Below are positions 35,306 to 44,347 of a stretch of 64,000 nucleotides of DNA, in pieces. The stretch comes from Thermoplasmata archaeon (lineage in GTDB: Archaea > Thermoplasmatota > DTKX01 > VGTL01): contig JAWCLH010000002.1 in the NCBI GenBank assembly GCA_038851035.1, positions 97,626 to 161,625 of the forward strand, written 5' to 3'. A model generated the notes under the pieces. The model worked only from the letters and a program-made list of their open reading frames with translations. It did not search any database and was not told the origin of the DNA. The translations under genes and the position numbers were made by a program. Every line of letters begins with the position of its first letter. The stretch's first letter is position 1.

Positions 35306-37024
35306 TTGCCCGAGGCTGCGAAGATCTGGGAATTCCAGACTAAAAATGAGGTCAGAGACGTCGCCATCACCAAAGGCGGCGAGCTGGTTGCGGCGGGCAT
35401 TTCCGACGGGACCCTCCTCCTATTAGATAATCAGGGCAAGGCGATCTGGCAGAGGGACGCAGGGGCACCGATACTCAAGCTGAAAATGTCGAGCAACGGC
35501 GAGTTAATATCCATAATCACCGCTGACGCCAGGGTCCACCTTTACGATAGAAATGGCAACGTCCTCTGGAAGATGGGCCTGAAGGAGCCCATTACCAGCC
35601 TCTCCATGAACTCAACGGGCTCCTCCGTGGTGATAGGCAGCGAGAACATGAACACCTACGTTCTCGACAGAAGCGGCAAGGTGCTCTGGGGCGCGAGAAT
35701 GGGTGGCGCGGTGCATGACGTCTGTATATCCTCAAATGGAAACTACGTCGTTGCGGGGTCTGACGACCACTCGATATACCTCCTCGACATTGGTGGAAAG
35801 CTGATATGGAGCTACCGCACGGAGGGCCCGATTCGGACCGTGGCGATATCCGACAACGGGGACTACCTCCTCGCCTCTTCGATGGACAAAAGGCTCTACT
35901 TCTTCGAGAGGACGGGCTCCCTCCTCTGGAACCCTAGGAACCCCGAGACCGCCTCCTGTATGGACCTATCCCTCTCTGCGCGCAACATTGTGGTCGGGGT
36001 AGGAAACGAGGTCCATCTCCTCTCAAGGAACGGGGCACTCGTCAAGCGCTGGCAGTGCCGGGATAGAGTCCTCGATGTTGCAATCTCGACAAATGGGGAG
36101 TTTGCGATAGTGGCCTCGGCCGACGATCATGTATATCTTATGGACCAGAACGGCGAGGAGGTGTGGAGACAGAAGAGGCTCGAGGACGCCACCTGCGCTG
36201 CTCTGACGGCCGCGGGAGACTTTGCGGTCGCCGGGGGCCGGGACCGGGTCATCTGCTACTTCGACAACAACCAGTTCTTCAGTGCCATCATATCCCAGGC
36301 CGCGCGCTACCTTGAGAGTGTCAAGAATTTCGGCGTTGCGGCCCTCGAGGCCGAGGTGCTGATGCAGAGGGCCGCCTCAGAGCTGGAGAGGAAGGCCTAC
36401 ACCTCCGCGGTCAACTACGCCCGGGGGGCGGAGAAGGTGGCCCTGCGCCTGAAGGAGAAGAGCAGGCCTGAGCTTTCCATACTCGCCGTTGCATCGGAGA
36501 GCTTCAACGTGGACTCGGTCACAAAGCTCAACACGATAATAATGAACACAGGCAGCGCCCACGCCGCCAACCTGAAGCTGGAGTTCTCGGGGCAAGTTGC
36601 TATTGAGGGCAATATGAGAATTCCCCAGCTCCAGACGGGGAAGTTCGTGAACGAAGTTTACGGTATCAGGCCTTTAGTCGTGGCAACAATACCTATGAAG
36701 CTTTCAATTCATTTCAGCGATATGGAGGGAAAGGAGTACCTGACGGAGGCGATTTTTTCGATTGCAGCCGGGGAGCCCGGCAGGAAGGTGGCTTTCGGAA
36801 AGACCCAGCCCATTATCCAGCACGGGAATATTCAGAGGCTCGTGGCCAAGGTCCAGGCCTCGAAGAAGGAGGCTCCGAAGACGCCAGCCCCCACCCCTCT
36901 CGCGAGGGTACCATCGCCGGGTGTCACATTCACACCGGACGCGCGCTGCCCCGTCTGTGGAAAGCCTGTGAGGCGCGACTTCCTCGCCTGCCCGTTCTGC
37001 CACACGAAGTTCAGGGCCGGGTGA
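35306..37024 (+). CDS. Beta-propeller (PQQ/WD40-like) protein with C-terminal zinc ribbon, between nop5 and fibrillarin
   Basis: 572 residues from TTG 35306, six bases after GGAGG. A TTG at 35300 touches the GGAGG and is less likely. About seven to eight blades (residues 5-320) repeat the pattern VAISxxGxxLVAGSxDGxxYLLDxxGxxLW. A helical segment (about 330-390) comes next, then a CARDB-like beta domain (400-500), a Pro/Ala linker and the zinc ribbon CPVCGKPVRRDFLACPFC. No signal peptide, so it is cytoplasmic. Its own TATA-like GATATAATATT sits near 35262. Its place between the two core C/D RNP genes suggests, but does not show, an RNA-related role. Confidence 0.82.
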   Translation: MPEAAKIWEFQTKNEVRDVAITKGGELVAAGISDGTLLLLDNQGKAIWQRDAGAPILKLKMSSNGELISIITADARVHLYDRNGNVLWKMGLKEPITSLSMNSTGSSVVIGSENMNTYVLDRSGKVLWGARMGGAVHDVCISSNGNYVVAGSDDHSIYLLDIGGKLIWSYRTEGPIRTVAISDNGDYLLASSMDKRLYFFERTGSLLWNPRNPETASCMDLSLSARNIVVGVGNEVHLLSRNGALVKRWQCRDRVLDVAISTNGEFAIVASADDHVYLMDQNGEEVWRQKRLEDATCAALTAAGDFAVAGGRDRVICYFDNNQFFSAIISQAARYLESVKNFGVAALEAEVLMQRAASELERKAYTSAVNYARGAEKVALRLKEKSRPELSILAVASESFNVDSVTKLNTIIMNTGSAHAANLKLEFSGQVAIEGNMRIPQLQTGKFVNEVYGIRPLVVATIPMKLSIHFSDMEGKEYLTEAIFSIAAGEPGRKVAFGKTQPIIQHGNIQRLVAKVQASKKEAPKTPAPTPLARVPSPGVTFTPDARCPVCGKPVRRDFLACPFCHTKFRAG

Positions 37025-37106
37025 TAAAATTCTGGAGCCCTCGAGATTCAGAGGGGTCTACCTATCGCGCGGGAACCTCTATACCCGCAGGCTGGCTGGC
37101 GGTAGC

Positions 37107-37694
37107 GTGTACGGTGAGAAGATAGTTGAAATCAAAGGGGAGCTCTATCGCGAGTGGAACCCCTGGAGAAGCAAGCTCGCAGCTGCAATAAAGAATGGTC
37201 TGAAGGAACTCCCCATAGAGAGGGATTCGAGGGTGCTCTATCTCGGTGCAGCCAGCGGGACGACCGCGAGCCATGTCTCTGATCTCTGCCCTGACGGAAT
37301 GGTGTTTTGCGTCGAGATTTCCCCTCGGGCATTCAGGGACCTTCTCGGCGTCTGCAGGGAGAGGCCCAACATGTTCCCTCTGGAGGCCGACGCGCGGCAC
37401 CCTATGAGCTACATGGCCGTTGTGGGGGCGGTTGACTTCATTTATCAGGATATCGCGCAGAGGGACCAGGACAAGGTCTTCATGGCCAACGCGGAGATGC
37501 TTCTCCGTAGGGGAGGGAGGGCCCTCCTAATGCTCAAGGCGCGCAGCGTATCCTCCTCCGAGAGGCCTGAAGAGACTTTCCGCCGGGTGCTGGCGTCGCT
37601 CGAGGCGTCTCCATCCGTCAAGGTCACCGAGAAAATCCGTCTCGAGCCCTACCACCGCGACCATCTGGCTCTCGGGATACAATGGAAGGGCTGA
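37107..37694 (+). CDS. flpA: Fibrillarin-like rRNA/tRNA 2'-O-methyltransferase
   Basis: 195 residues. It is the catalytic subunit of box C/D RNPs and uses SAM. Seen are EWNPWRSKLAAAI near the start, the SAM-binding VLYLGAASGTTASHVSD, CVEISPRAFRDL, DFIYQDIAQ and the final HRDHLALGI. The length is typical of archaeal fibrillarin-like proteins. The GTG start is 26 bases after a TATA-like CTCTATACC (about 37077-37085), giving a leaderless transcript. In many archaea it directly follows nop5, but here a propeller gene intervenes. Confidence 0.94.
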   Translation: MYGEKIVEIKGELYREWNPWRSKLAAAIKNGLKELPIERDSRVLYLGAASGTTASHVSDLCPDGMVFCVEISPRAFRDLLGVCRERPNMFPLEADARHPMSYMAVVGAVDFIYQDIAQRDQDKVFMANAEMLLRRGGRALLMLKARSVSSSERPEETFRRVLASLEASPSVKVTEKIRLEPYHRDHLALGIQWKG

Positions 37695-37850
37695 GGCCTC
37701 GTCGAGGGATACGGAGCCAAACCCCCCGGCCGCTCTATAATGATGCTAAACGTGACAGGTGAACCCCGTGTCTCATGTCCATTCCCAGAAGGATGGTGAG
37801 TCGGGAGGGGAGTGAGCGTGTGGAGGGGAGAGAGCGTTCAGAATCCACCT

Positions 37851-39074
37851 CTACCGAGGAAGCATATCCACGGTGAAATGATACGTGGTGCCGGTCAGGG
37901 CCCAGCCCCCCGGCACGGGCTCTCCGCCGAGTGGGAGGGCCCCCAGGTGGAGTGAGGAGGTTGTGTCGGCAGCGAGCCAGAAGCCCAGCGGGTCCTGAAA
38001 ATAGGCAAGCTTCAGGTCCGTGTTGTAATAGCGCTCTAGAGCGAGCTCGACCGAAGAGAGGTCTCGTCCGACATAAATGCTGCAGAAGGCGTGGTTTTTT
38101 ATGATATGGAAGCGCGTGGTGCCGTTCATGGCCGTCACTAGGGCAGAGAGGAGGAGGGCTTGGTCCTCGCAGTCGCCCCGGCCGGTGCGCAGGGTTTCGG
38201 CGGGCGGGGCCCAGTAGTCCTCCCCACCGGACTCATTGAGATATTCTATCTCGTCCCGGACAAAGTCGAACGCTTCTGCGGCGTGGTAGATATTGAATGG
38301 CCCGGGGTGGAGCGAGAGGATTCCCGCGGCCTTCGAGCACACCTCTGAGTCCGAGGGGTCCATCAGGCGGTTGAGCTTGTCGAAGTAGCATGCGGGGTTC
38401 TTCCTAATCGGAATCCCGGGGTCGATTCCTCCTGGGAGGAATGTGAGGGTTCTGGGGGCACTTCCAACCCATCCATAGTCAAACCAGCCTCTGACCGGCC
38501 CGAGCTTGCTCTGAGCCATGACAGCCATTTTTACAGTGAAATTGTAGGAGCCGTGCTGCTCTGGACCCTGAAAGTGCAGAATTCCGAGAGCGGTCTCGGA
38601 CCCCTTCGGGACAGTGACCCCGACCGAAGCGCAGATGGGCGCCCCCCACTCGCCCTCCATCGAAAACCCGTAGATGAAGAGTTCGCTTGAACCGGAATTC
38701 CTGACCCAGAGCCTCAGCTCCCCTCCCCACAGAGTGAAGCATCGCCCGAGTTCCCACCTCCACTCTAGTGAATACCCGGGGCCGACAATCGCGCTAGCTG
38801 CCGGTCTCTCCTCCCACGAGATCGGATCGTAGTCGGGGATGAGGGGGGCCCGGACATCATTGCTCCCGAACCCCGCCCTAGGGACCATTGGGTCGTCCAT
38901 CCTCCCAGAATTTCTGAAGAGAAACCACGCCCCTAGGACTGCATTGACGACGAGAAATGCAGCGAGGAAGACCCCGAGTATACTCCCCAGGTTTTGATCC
39001 CTTGGCGGTGTTTTACCCCCCTCCCTGGTGGGCAGGTGGGTTGGTGGGTCTCCCAGCTGGCCGGCTGGCATCAC
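37851..39074 (-). CDS. Membrane-anchored transglutaminase-like (TGc) protein
   Basis: 407 residues. One N-terminal membrane helix (about 31-52, after a Pro-rich cytoplasmic stretch) anchors an outward-facing chain. A beta domain (about 95-190) precedes the TGc core. The Cys-His-Asp triad is visible as GRGDCEDQALLLSAL, the His of NHAFCSIYV, and LAADTTS. Such proteins act as proteases or amidases on surface proteins as often as cross-linkers. Starts at 39074 (GTG) and 39071 (ATG) are adjacent. A TATA (AATAAATATC, minus strand, about 39095-39104) is about 27 bases upstream. Confidence 0.82.
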   Translation of the reverse strand: MMPAGQLGDPPTHLPTREGGKTPPRDQNLGSILGVFLAAFLVVNAVLGAWFLFRNSGRMDDPMVPRAGFGSNDVRAPLIPDYDPISWEERPAASAIVGPGYSLEWRWELGRCFTLWGGELRLWVRNSGSSELFIYGFSMEGEWGAPICASVGVTVPKGSETALGILHFQGPEQHGSYNFTVKMAVMAQSKLGPVRGWFDYGWVGSAPRTLTFLPGGIDPGIPIRKNPACYFDKLNRLMDPSDSEVCSKAAGILSLHPGPFNIYHAAEAFDFVRDEIEYLNESGGEDYWAPPAETLRTGRGDCEDQALLLSALVTAMNGTTRFHIIKNHAFCSIYVGRDLSSVELALERYYNTDLKLAYFQDPLGFWLAADTTSSLHLGALPLGGEPVPGGWALTGTTYHFTVDMLPR

Positions 39075-39162
39075 AGTTTCTGAAAGGTAGTGTGCGATAT
39101 TTATTATTCCCGCTCGGAGTATCCGGCCGAGCCGCGGTTTCCACTAGCTTCGCCGGGAGCTG

Positions 39163-39750
39163 TCAGCGATGTTCAGTGCCCGGGACTCGACCCCGGCTTA
39201 TCTCAACGACCCAGCGTGCCGCGGAGAGGAAGTCCTCACCGATGAAATCCGGCCTCACATCCCAGCCCTTCATCTCAGCGAGAATTCTTTCCCTGTGCCG
39301 GGGTTCCGGGACGAGGGCCGTTCGGGCACCGATTGTATGTCCCGCTGCCACGTCCATATACGTGTCACCGATGACGAAGGACTGCCTCAGGTCTATCCCG
39401 AGCTCCTCCGCGGCCCTCTCAAACAGCGCTGTGCCGGGCTTCCTGCATGCGCAGCCTTCGCTGGGGAGGTGGGGGCAGTAGTAAACTCTATCTACGGAGG
39501 CCCCGCCCTTGGCGAGTTCCAACCTCATCTTATCATGAATTCTCTCAAGAGTTGTCTCGTCGAAAAAGCCCCGGCCGATGCCCGACTGGTTGGTAACCAC
39601 GACGATTACAAACCCCTCCTCCTTGAGCATGCGCAGGCCTTCTGCCACGCCGGGATAGAGCTGATATAATGAGGGGTCGCTGAGATAATCTATATTCACA
39701 TTAAGCGTTCCGTCACGGTCCACGAAGACCGCCTTTTTTTTCACGCTCAT
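39163..39750 (-). CDS. gmhB: HAD phosphatase of the GmhB type (heptose/histidinol bisphosphate phosphatase family)
   Basis: 195 residues. HAD motif I is VFVDRDGTLN, motif II VVTNQSGI, the lysine is in CRKPG and motif IV is IGDTYMDV. The zinc-binding insertion CPHLPSEGCAC, specific to GmhB and HisB-N, is intact. GmhB removes the 7-phosphate from heptose bisphosphate in making ADP- or GDP-heptose for glycans. No other heptose or histidine genes are near, so the true substrate may differ. Confidence 0.88.
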   Translation of the reverse strand: MSVKKKAVFVDRDGTLNVNIDYLSDPSLYQLYPGVAEGLRMLKEEGFVIVVVTNQSGIGRGFFDETTLERIHDKMRLELAKGGASVDRVYYCPHLPSEGCACRKPGTALFERAAEELGIDLRQSFVIGDTYMDVAAGHTIGARTALVPEPRHRERILAEMKGWDVRPDFIGEDFLSAARWVVEISRGRVPGTEHR

Positions 39751-39874
39751 TCCGGATGGCCTCCCCCAAATGCGCGGGGACTCCCCCCGTCCTGAGCGGC
39801 CGCCGCGCGAGGTTCATTCATCCACATGTCCATTTTTACAGCGACTTCGAGAGTGCTCCGAGCGGGTTGGAGGG

Positions 39875-40471
39875 CTACTTACCCCGTCCATCACCGGCCC
39901 GAATGGATGGCCGGACGTGCTCTACCCCCTTACCTTTGTACCGCAGCCCTCGGCCCTTCTTCCCGGCGGAGGTCAGGCCCCTGTACACCCTTGAACGGTG
40001 CTGGGGCATGCATATCCAGTTCAGCTTCGGGTCGGACATGATTGCGGGGTGGCATGGGTCGACCAGAATAACCTCATAGAACTTGTGCTTCCCGTCTTGG
40101 CCGACCCAATAGGAGTTGAGGACCTCCATGTTTGGGTAGTGCTTCTGGGTCCTTTCCTCCGCGATTCTCTTGATGCTCTTGGCCATCGTGATGCTCAGAA
40201 TGCCTTTCGACCTTGGCTTTCTCCCCTTCCGAATCGCCCTTTTTCTGAGCCCCCCTCGTCTGACCCTCGTCCTAACGATAATGAACCCCGGCTTCGCTCT
40301 GTATCCAAGCGCCCTCGCGCGGTCCAGTCTCGTCGGTCTCTCAATTCTTTGGAAAACTGGCTCTGAGCGCCACTGGACCATCCTCTGCCAGCGAAGCTCC
40401 CCTGCCACGCTCTTCTCCGGTTTATGCCACACCTCGCTGATATATTTATACAGGCTTTTCACCATCGCCAT
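39875..40471 (-). CDS. rpl15e: Large-subunit ribosomal protein L15e
   Basis: 198 residues from the ATG at 40471. The family start is [13 protein letters not shown], reached either here or two codons later, and GGAGCAGGTG precedes it. The frame is open 23 codons further upstream, but those residues are not L15e-like. Strongly basic, with [37 protein letters not shown] near the start and the conserved [20 protein letters not shown], ending in a Gly/Lys/Arg tail. It is an archaeal/eukaryotic-only component of the 50S subunit. Confidence 0.97.
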   Translation of the reverse strand: MAMVKSLYKYISEVWHKPEKSVAGELRWQRMVQWRSEPVFQRIERPTRLDRARALGYRAKPGFIIVRTRVRRGGLRKRAIRKGRKPRSKGILSITMAKSIKRIAEERTQKHYPNMEVLNSYWVGQDGKHKFYEVILVDPCHPAIMSDPKLNWICMPQHRSRVYRGLTSAGKKGRGLRYKGKGVEHVRPSIRAGDGRGK

Positions 40472-40698
40472 CACCTGCTCCCGCGAATTCACCCCTCGGT
40501 CGGCTTTCCTAACCTCCCCCACTTGTGGGGTGGGTTCCACCGGCCTCTGGTCGGGTACATCTTCGCATCAGTTCCGGTGACGTCCCTCGCTGGGTGCCCG
40601 TAGGAGCCCCCCGGGGCGGGGGACCATGAGGGAAGGGGCATATAAAGAATTCCCTCTTAATCATTTAATACCCCTTTGCCATTCTCTTATCAAATGGA

Positions 40699-41523
40699 AT
40701 GGGCGAAGCACCGAAGATAATTAAGGAGATTCGCAGGCCGATCGAGACGCGCCCCCCGCCGTCCATCGCTAGACTTGAGGACCTGGACCTCTCCGACTGG
40801 GATCTAACGGAGGACTGGCCAGAGCTCTACATCTCCCATGGCTGCTTCCATAAGATGATCAGCCACTGCATGGACTACATGGACCAGCAGATCGAGGTAA
40901 TGGGCCTCATTCTCGGGGACATTTTCCAGTGGAAAAACAGAATCTATACGGTCGCGGAGGACGCCGTGGCCGCCGAGACGGAGGACAGCACCGCCACTTC
41001 CGTACGTTTCGGGGCTAAGGGGCTGGAGGAGATTGCCAGGGCCCTAAACGAACTGGAGTATGAATACCTGATTGTGGGATGGTACCACTCTCACCCGGGC
41101 TTCACCCCCTTTTTATCCGAGAAGGATCTCGAGACCCAGAAAAAGAACTTTAACAAACCCTACCACACGACCATCGTCATCGACCCGGTCAACAGGCAGT
41201 TCCGCGCCTACAAGGTCATAGAGAATGAATATGTGGAGAAAAGGTTCCAGCTATATGAAGAGAGCGCGCTGGAGAAGGAGGTCACGGCGAGGAGGAGGGA
41301 GGAGATAATGAACTATATCGAGGCCCTCATAGAGCGGCAGGTCAGCCCTAGGAAACACACCAGGCCGGTGGTCGTTCCTGGGGGCCATGCGGAACCTCCC
41401 CACACGAGCCGGCTCTCACCTGAAGTCCGGCAAGCCATCGAGGAAGATATCAGAAGGCTAATCGAGGAGCACCAGAGAGCGCTTAAAAAGAGGGATATGC
41501 AGGCCGGCCGGAAAGGCTTTTAA
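40699..41523 (+). CDS. JAMM/MPN+ metalloprotease resembling Rpn11/CSN5
   Basis: 274 residues. The MPN domain (about 42-190) has every JAMM residue: Glu66 in IEVMGLILG, His130 and His132 in GWYHSHPGF, Ser140 and Asp143 in LSEKD, followed by TQKKN. The string VGWYHSHPGFxxxLSxxDxxTQ is closer to eukaryotic Rpn11/CSN5 than to short archaeal JAB proteins. It should cleave isopeptide bonds of ubiquitin-like (SAMP/Ubl) modifiers. The C-terminal region (195-274) is helical and charged. A TATA (CATTTAATA, 40662-40670) precedes the ATG. No Ubl, E1 or proteasome gene is in the window. Confidence 0.9.
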   Translation: MGEAPKIIKEIRRPIETRPPPSIARLEDLDLSDWDLTEDWPELYISHGCFHKMISHCMDYMDQQIEVMGLILGDIFQWKNRIYTVAEDAVAAETEDSTATSVRFGAKGLEEIARALNELEYEYLIVGWYHSHPGFTPFLSEKDLETQKKNFNKPYHTTIVIDPVNRQFRAYKVIENEYVEKRFQLYEESALEKEVTARRREEIMNYIEALIERQVSPRKHTRPVVVPGGHAEPPHTSRLSPEVRQAIEEDIRRLIEEHQRALKKRDMQAGRKGF

Positions 41524-41535
41524 ATTCGCAGGACA

Positions 41536-41847
41536 ATGGCTATGCGGGTGGTCGGTTTGCCGCATTATATAATGCTGTCTACATTGACGGACGAAGGATG
41601 GAAGACGGTGAAGGAGAAGCCAGAGAGAATTCGGGAAGTGAATAAAGAGATTCAGGCAATGGGGGCGAGGGTCGTGGCCCAGTACTGCTGCCTCGGCCCC
41701 TACGACTTCGTCAACATCGTTGAGGCTCCGAACAACGAGGTGATTACGAGGGTCTCACTGGAACTAGGGTCAAGGGGGACAATTAAAATACTGACTATGC
41801 CCGCGATGGGCGTGGACGAGCTCGTTGGGATGCTGAAGAAGAAGTAG
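41536..41847 (+). CDS. GYD-domain protein
   Basis: 103 residues. A small ferredoxin-like fold of the GYD family: YIMLSTLTDEGWKTVKEKPERIREVNKEI, then the signature CCLGPYDFVNIVEAP. Function in archaea is unknown, and relatives may be redox or small-ligand binders. It starts 12 bases after the JAMM gene, so co-transcription is likely, although TTTTAAAT just before the ATG could also act as a promoter for a later start at 41542. Confidence 0.85.
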   Translation: MAMRVVGLPHYIMLSTLTDEGWKTVKEKPERIREVNKEIQAMGARVVAQYCCLGPYDFVNIVEAPNNEVITRVSLELGSRGTIKILTMPAMGVDELVGMLKKK

Positions 41848-42021
41848 CCCCACTGCCTCCTACCCAGACCCGGGTTCTCCTTCCTTCAGAAGAGCCGGAG
41901 CGGGCCCATCAGCCCACTTAGAATAAGAGGCGATTTCTTCGAAAGTTTCGATGTTCAGTGGTCATCTTCATCCTCCCCTTAAACTAAATCTTTAAGTCAT
42001 CGCCGCTTATGCGCTGTTACG

Positions 42022-43062
42022 ATGCTGGAGAGCCTCCATCTGTCCCGGCTGCTCGGACCTTATCTAGACCCCAGGCTTGTCTCGAACATTGAGTTCCTTA
42101 TACTACTCTTCCTGATGATGCTCGTGATGAACCTCTTCGAGCTCTCGGGCTTTCTCTCCTCCATAGGTAGGCGCATCGTAAACCGTGCAGGCACTGAAAG
42201 GCGGCTGGCCATCTTGCTCTGCCTCCTCGTATTTTTCGCATCGGCCTTCCTGACCAACGACGTTGTGCTTCTGGGCATCGTTCCACTGACCATTCACGTC
42301 GGTGTGGTGTCGCGGGTGAACGTCAGGACGCTGGGAATCTTCGACGGAATCGCTGCCAACACCGGCAGCCTCCTGACCCCCTTCGGTAACCCCCAGAATA
42401 TTTTCATATCGGTTCATTACAGCGTTTCTGTCTCCGAGTTCCTTCTGGCCCTCCTTCCTCTCTGGCTACTCTCCTTCGGCCTCCTTCTCCTCCTAATCTG
42501 CGTGAGCTTCGGGGACAGATGTCTTCACCCCCTCAGACCCAAACCCGCCAACAGGCGCTCTGCGATTCTGGGTCTCACGGCACTGGCGGTGATAGTGCTA
42601 TTCTTCTTTCGCCTCCTGCCCATTCTGATAATCGCCCCCCTGGTCCTTGGGCTCATTCTGAGCGATGAGAAATATGCCCGCGTATTCAGGATGTTCGACT
42701 GGAGGCTCTTCTCGCTCTTCGTATTCATGGCTCTCGCGACCTACGCAGCCATGAGGTTCTGGAAAATCGAGCTCCAAGGACCCGTCCTCCTGCTCTGCGC
42801 CGTGGGGCTCTCACAGGTGGTGAGCAACATTCCCGCCACATTCCTCCTCTCCGAGTCGCCCGATTGGAAGACGCTAGCAATCGGGGTAAACATCGGTGGG
42901 AGCGGGACACTGATATCCTCCGTCGCAACTGTCATCGCCTACCGATACATAAAGAAATATGACAGGCGAACGACCGTATGGGACTTCATGAAGTGGGGTG
43001 GACTTTTCTGCGGGGCGCAAACAATCGCCTTCCTGCCCATTCTTCTGATGACAATGTCCTAG
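42022..43062 (+). CDS. ArsB/NhaD-like (SLC13/IT superfamily) transporter
   Basis: 346 residues and about ten membrane helices. The two signature hairpins are TNDVVLLGIVPLTI with GNPQNIFI, and SNIPATFLLSE with NIGGSGTLIS, typical of ArsB/NhaD/citrate-type carriers. It is shorter than the usual about 420 residues and appears to begin at what is normally the second or third helix. The substrate (arsenite, Na+/H+, or a dicarboxylate or anion) cannot be told. A TATA-like TCTTTAAG near 41989 lies about 30 bases before the ATG. Confidence 0.85.
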   Translation: MLESLHLSRLLGPYLDPRLVSNIEFLILLFLMMLVMNLFELSGFLSSIGRRIVNRAGTERRLAILLCLLVFFASAFLTNDVVLLGIVPLTIHVGVVSRVNVRTLGIFDGIAANTGSLLTPFGNPQNIFISVHYSVSVSEFLLALLPLWLLSFGLLLLLICVSFGDRCLHPLRPKPANRRSAILGLTALAVIVLFFFRLLPILIIAPLVLGLILSDEKYARVFRMFDWRLFSLFVFMALATYAAMRFWKIELQGPVLLLCAVGLSQVVSNIPATFLLSESPDWKTLAIGVNIGGSGTLISSVATVIAYRYIKKYDRRTTVWDFMKWGGLFCGAQTIAFLPILLMTMS

Positions 43063-43102
43063 GCTCCAATCCGGTCCAACCCCCTACCACGGCTGAAGTC
43101 CC

Positions 43103-44206
43103 TCAAGCGCTCAGGACAATTGTGAGGACGTCTCCGTCCGCGAGCTCGTGTTCGAGACCGACTCGCTGCCCGTCGAACTTCACGCTACTCCCCCAAACCA
43201 CCGCATAGCGGAACTTCCTCCTGAACTCCTTGTGCAACCGGTCGCAGACGTCCCCCACCGTTCCGCCCCTTCTCAGGACCAGAGGTCTCGAGCGGTCAAC
43301 CTCGCCGCCTTGGGGCCTCAGGTACACCCGCTTGAGGTCGAGCGCCTGATAGATTCCCTTCTGTAGTTCAGGGAGCCCTTCCCCGGTCAGGGCGCTCACC
43401 GGGTAAACTCTCCAGCCCGCCAGATTCGTGAGCCCTCGCTCCAGCTCCTCTCGCGGAATAAGGTCTATTTTGTTAAGCGCCACAATCGCGGGTACATAGA
43501 CGCAGCTCTCGGAGAGTGAGTCGATCAGCTGGTCGGCGGAGGCGTCGGTTCGAAAGACTACGTCAGCATTGACGACGCCATATTCATTCAAAATTGCCCT
43601 CGCGGTGGCGGGGTCCAGACGAGTCATCGTCACCGTCGAGCTTATCGTTATACCGCCCCTCTCCTTTTTAGCGATAGTGATGTCCGGCGGGCGCTCGTTT
43701 GGCCTGATGCCCGCTTCACGCATTTCCCTGACGAGACTCTCGAGATCAGGATTGAGTACGTCGAGAAAGATGAGAATGAGGTCCGCGCAGCGGGCCGAAC
43801 CCAGGACTTCCCTCCCCCGTCCGCGCCCCGAGGCCGCTCCGGGCAGTATGCCAGGCATGTCCAAGAGCTGAATTTGGGCTCCTTCATAGCTCATTATTCC
43901 GGGGCGAATCTCTTTAGTGGTGAAGGCGAAGTCGCCAATCTCGCTCTGCGCGTCCGTGATGCGGTTGAGCAGGGTGCTCTTGCCGCTGTTTGGAGGGCCG
44001 AGGAGTGCCACGGTTGCGTCGCCGCTCTTCTTAACCGAGAAACGTCTGCCTCCTCCCCCCCGTCTCGCGCGTGCCCTCTCCGCCTCTTCCCTAAGCCGCG
44101 CGAGCTTGGCCTTGAGCTTTCCTATGTGGTGGGCGGTCTTTTTATTGTACTCGGTTCTTCTTATCTCTTCTTCGACCTCCTTTATTCGCTCGTCGATGGT
44201 TGCCAT
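43103..44206 (-). CDS. DRG-family GTPase with TGS domain
   Basis: 367 residues. Developmentally-regulated-GTP-binding (Rbg/DRG) type, linked to translating ribosomes. An N-terminal helical domain (MATIDERIKEVEEEIRRTEYNK) comes first, then G1 GPPNSGKST, G2 region FTTKEIRPG, G3 DMPG, an inserted S5D2L-like domain, G4 NKID, G5 SALTG, and the C-terminal TGS domain (VYLRPQGG...DGDVLTIVLSA). A TATA (AATTTATTAGAT on the minus strand, about 44228-44238) precedes it. Confidence 0.95.
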   Translation of the reverse strand: MATIDERIKEVEEEIRRTEYNKKTAHHIGKLKAKLARLREEAERARARRGGGGRRFSVKKSGDATVALLGPPNSGKSTLLNRITDAQSEIGDFAFTTKEIRPGIMSYEGAQIQLLDMPGILPGAASGRGRGREVLGSARCADLILIFLDVLNPDLESLVREMREAGIRPNERPPDITIAKKERGGITISSTVTMTRLDPATARAILNEYGVVNADVVFRTDASADQLIDSLSESCVYVPAIVALNKIDLIPREELERGLTNLAGWRVYPVSALTGEGLPELQKGIYQALDLKRVYLRPQGGEVDRSRPLVLRRGGTVGDVCDRLHKEFRRKFRYAVVWGSSVKFDGQRVGLEHELADGDVLTIVLSA

Positions 44207-44347
44207 CCGGTACTCTAAATCAGGTGGAATCTAATAAATTCTATCCCTCAGCGATGAAAGGAACCGTAGGCGGCCCCGGATGTGCGGGCGGTTAATTGGG
44301 GATTGGTCCGTGTAAAACGTTATGGACGGGGGCGCATCATCCAAGTG

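Noticed and set aside
37730..37785. C/D box guide RNA next to the fibrillarin gene (AATGATGC resembles a C box)
   Set aside because: The C box is imperfect and no CUGA D box lies at a usable distance.
39171..39205. T-arm-like sequence around CCCGGGACTCGACCCCGG
   Set aside because: It lacks the TTC of a T loop, no cloverleaf forms around it, and it is the coding end of the GmhB-like gene.
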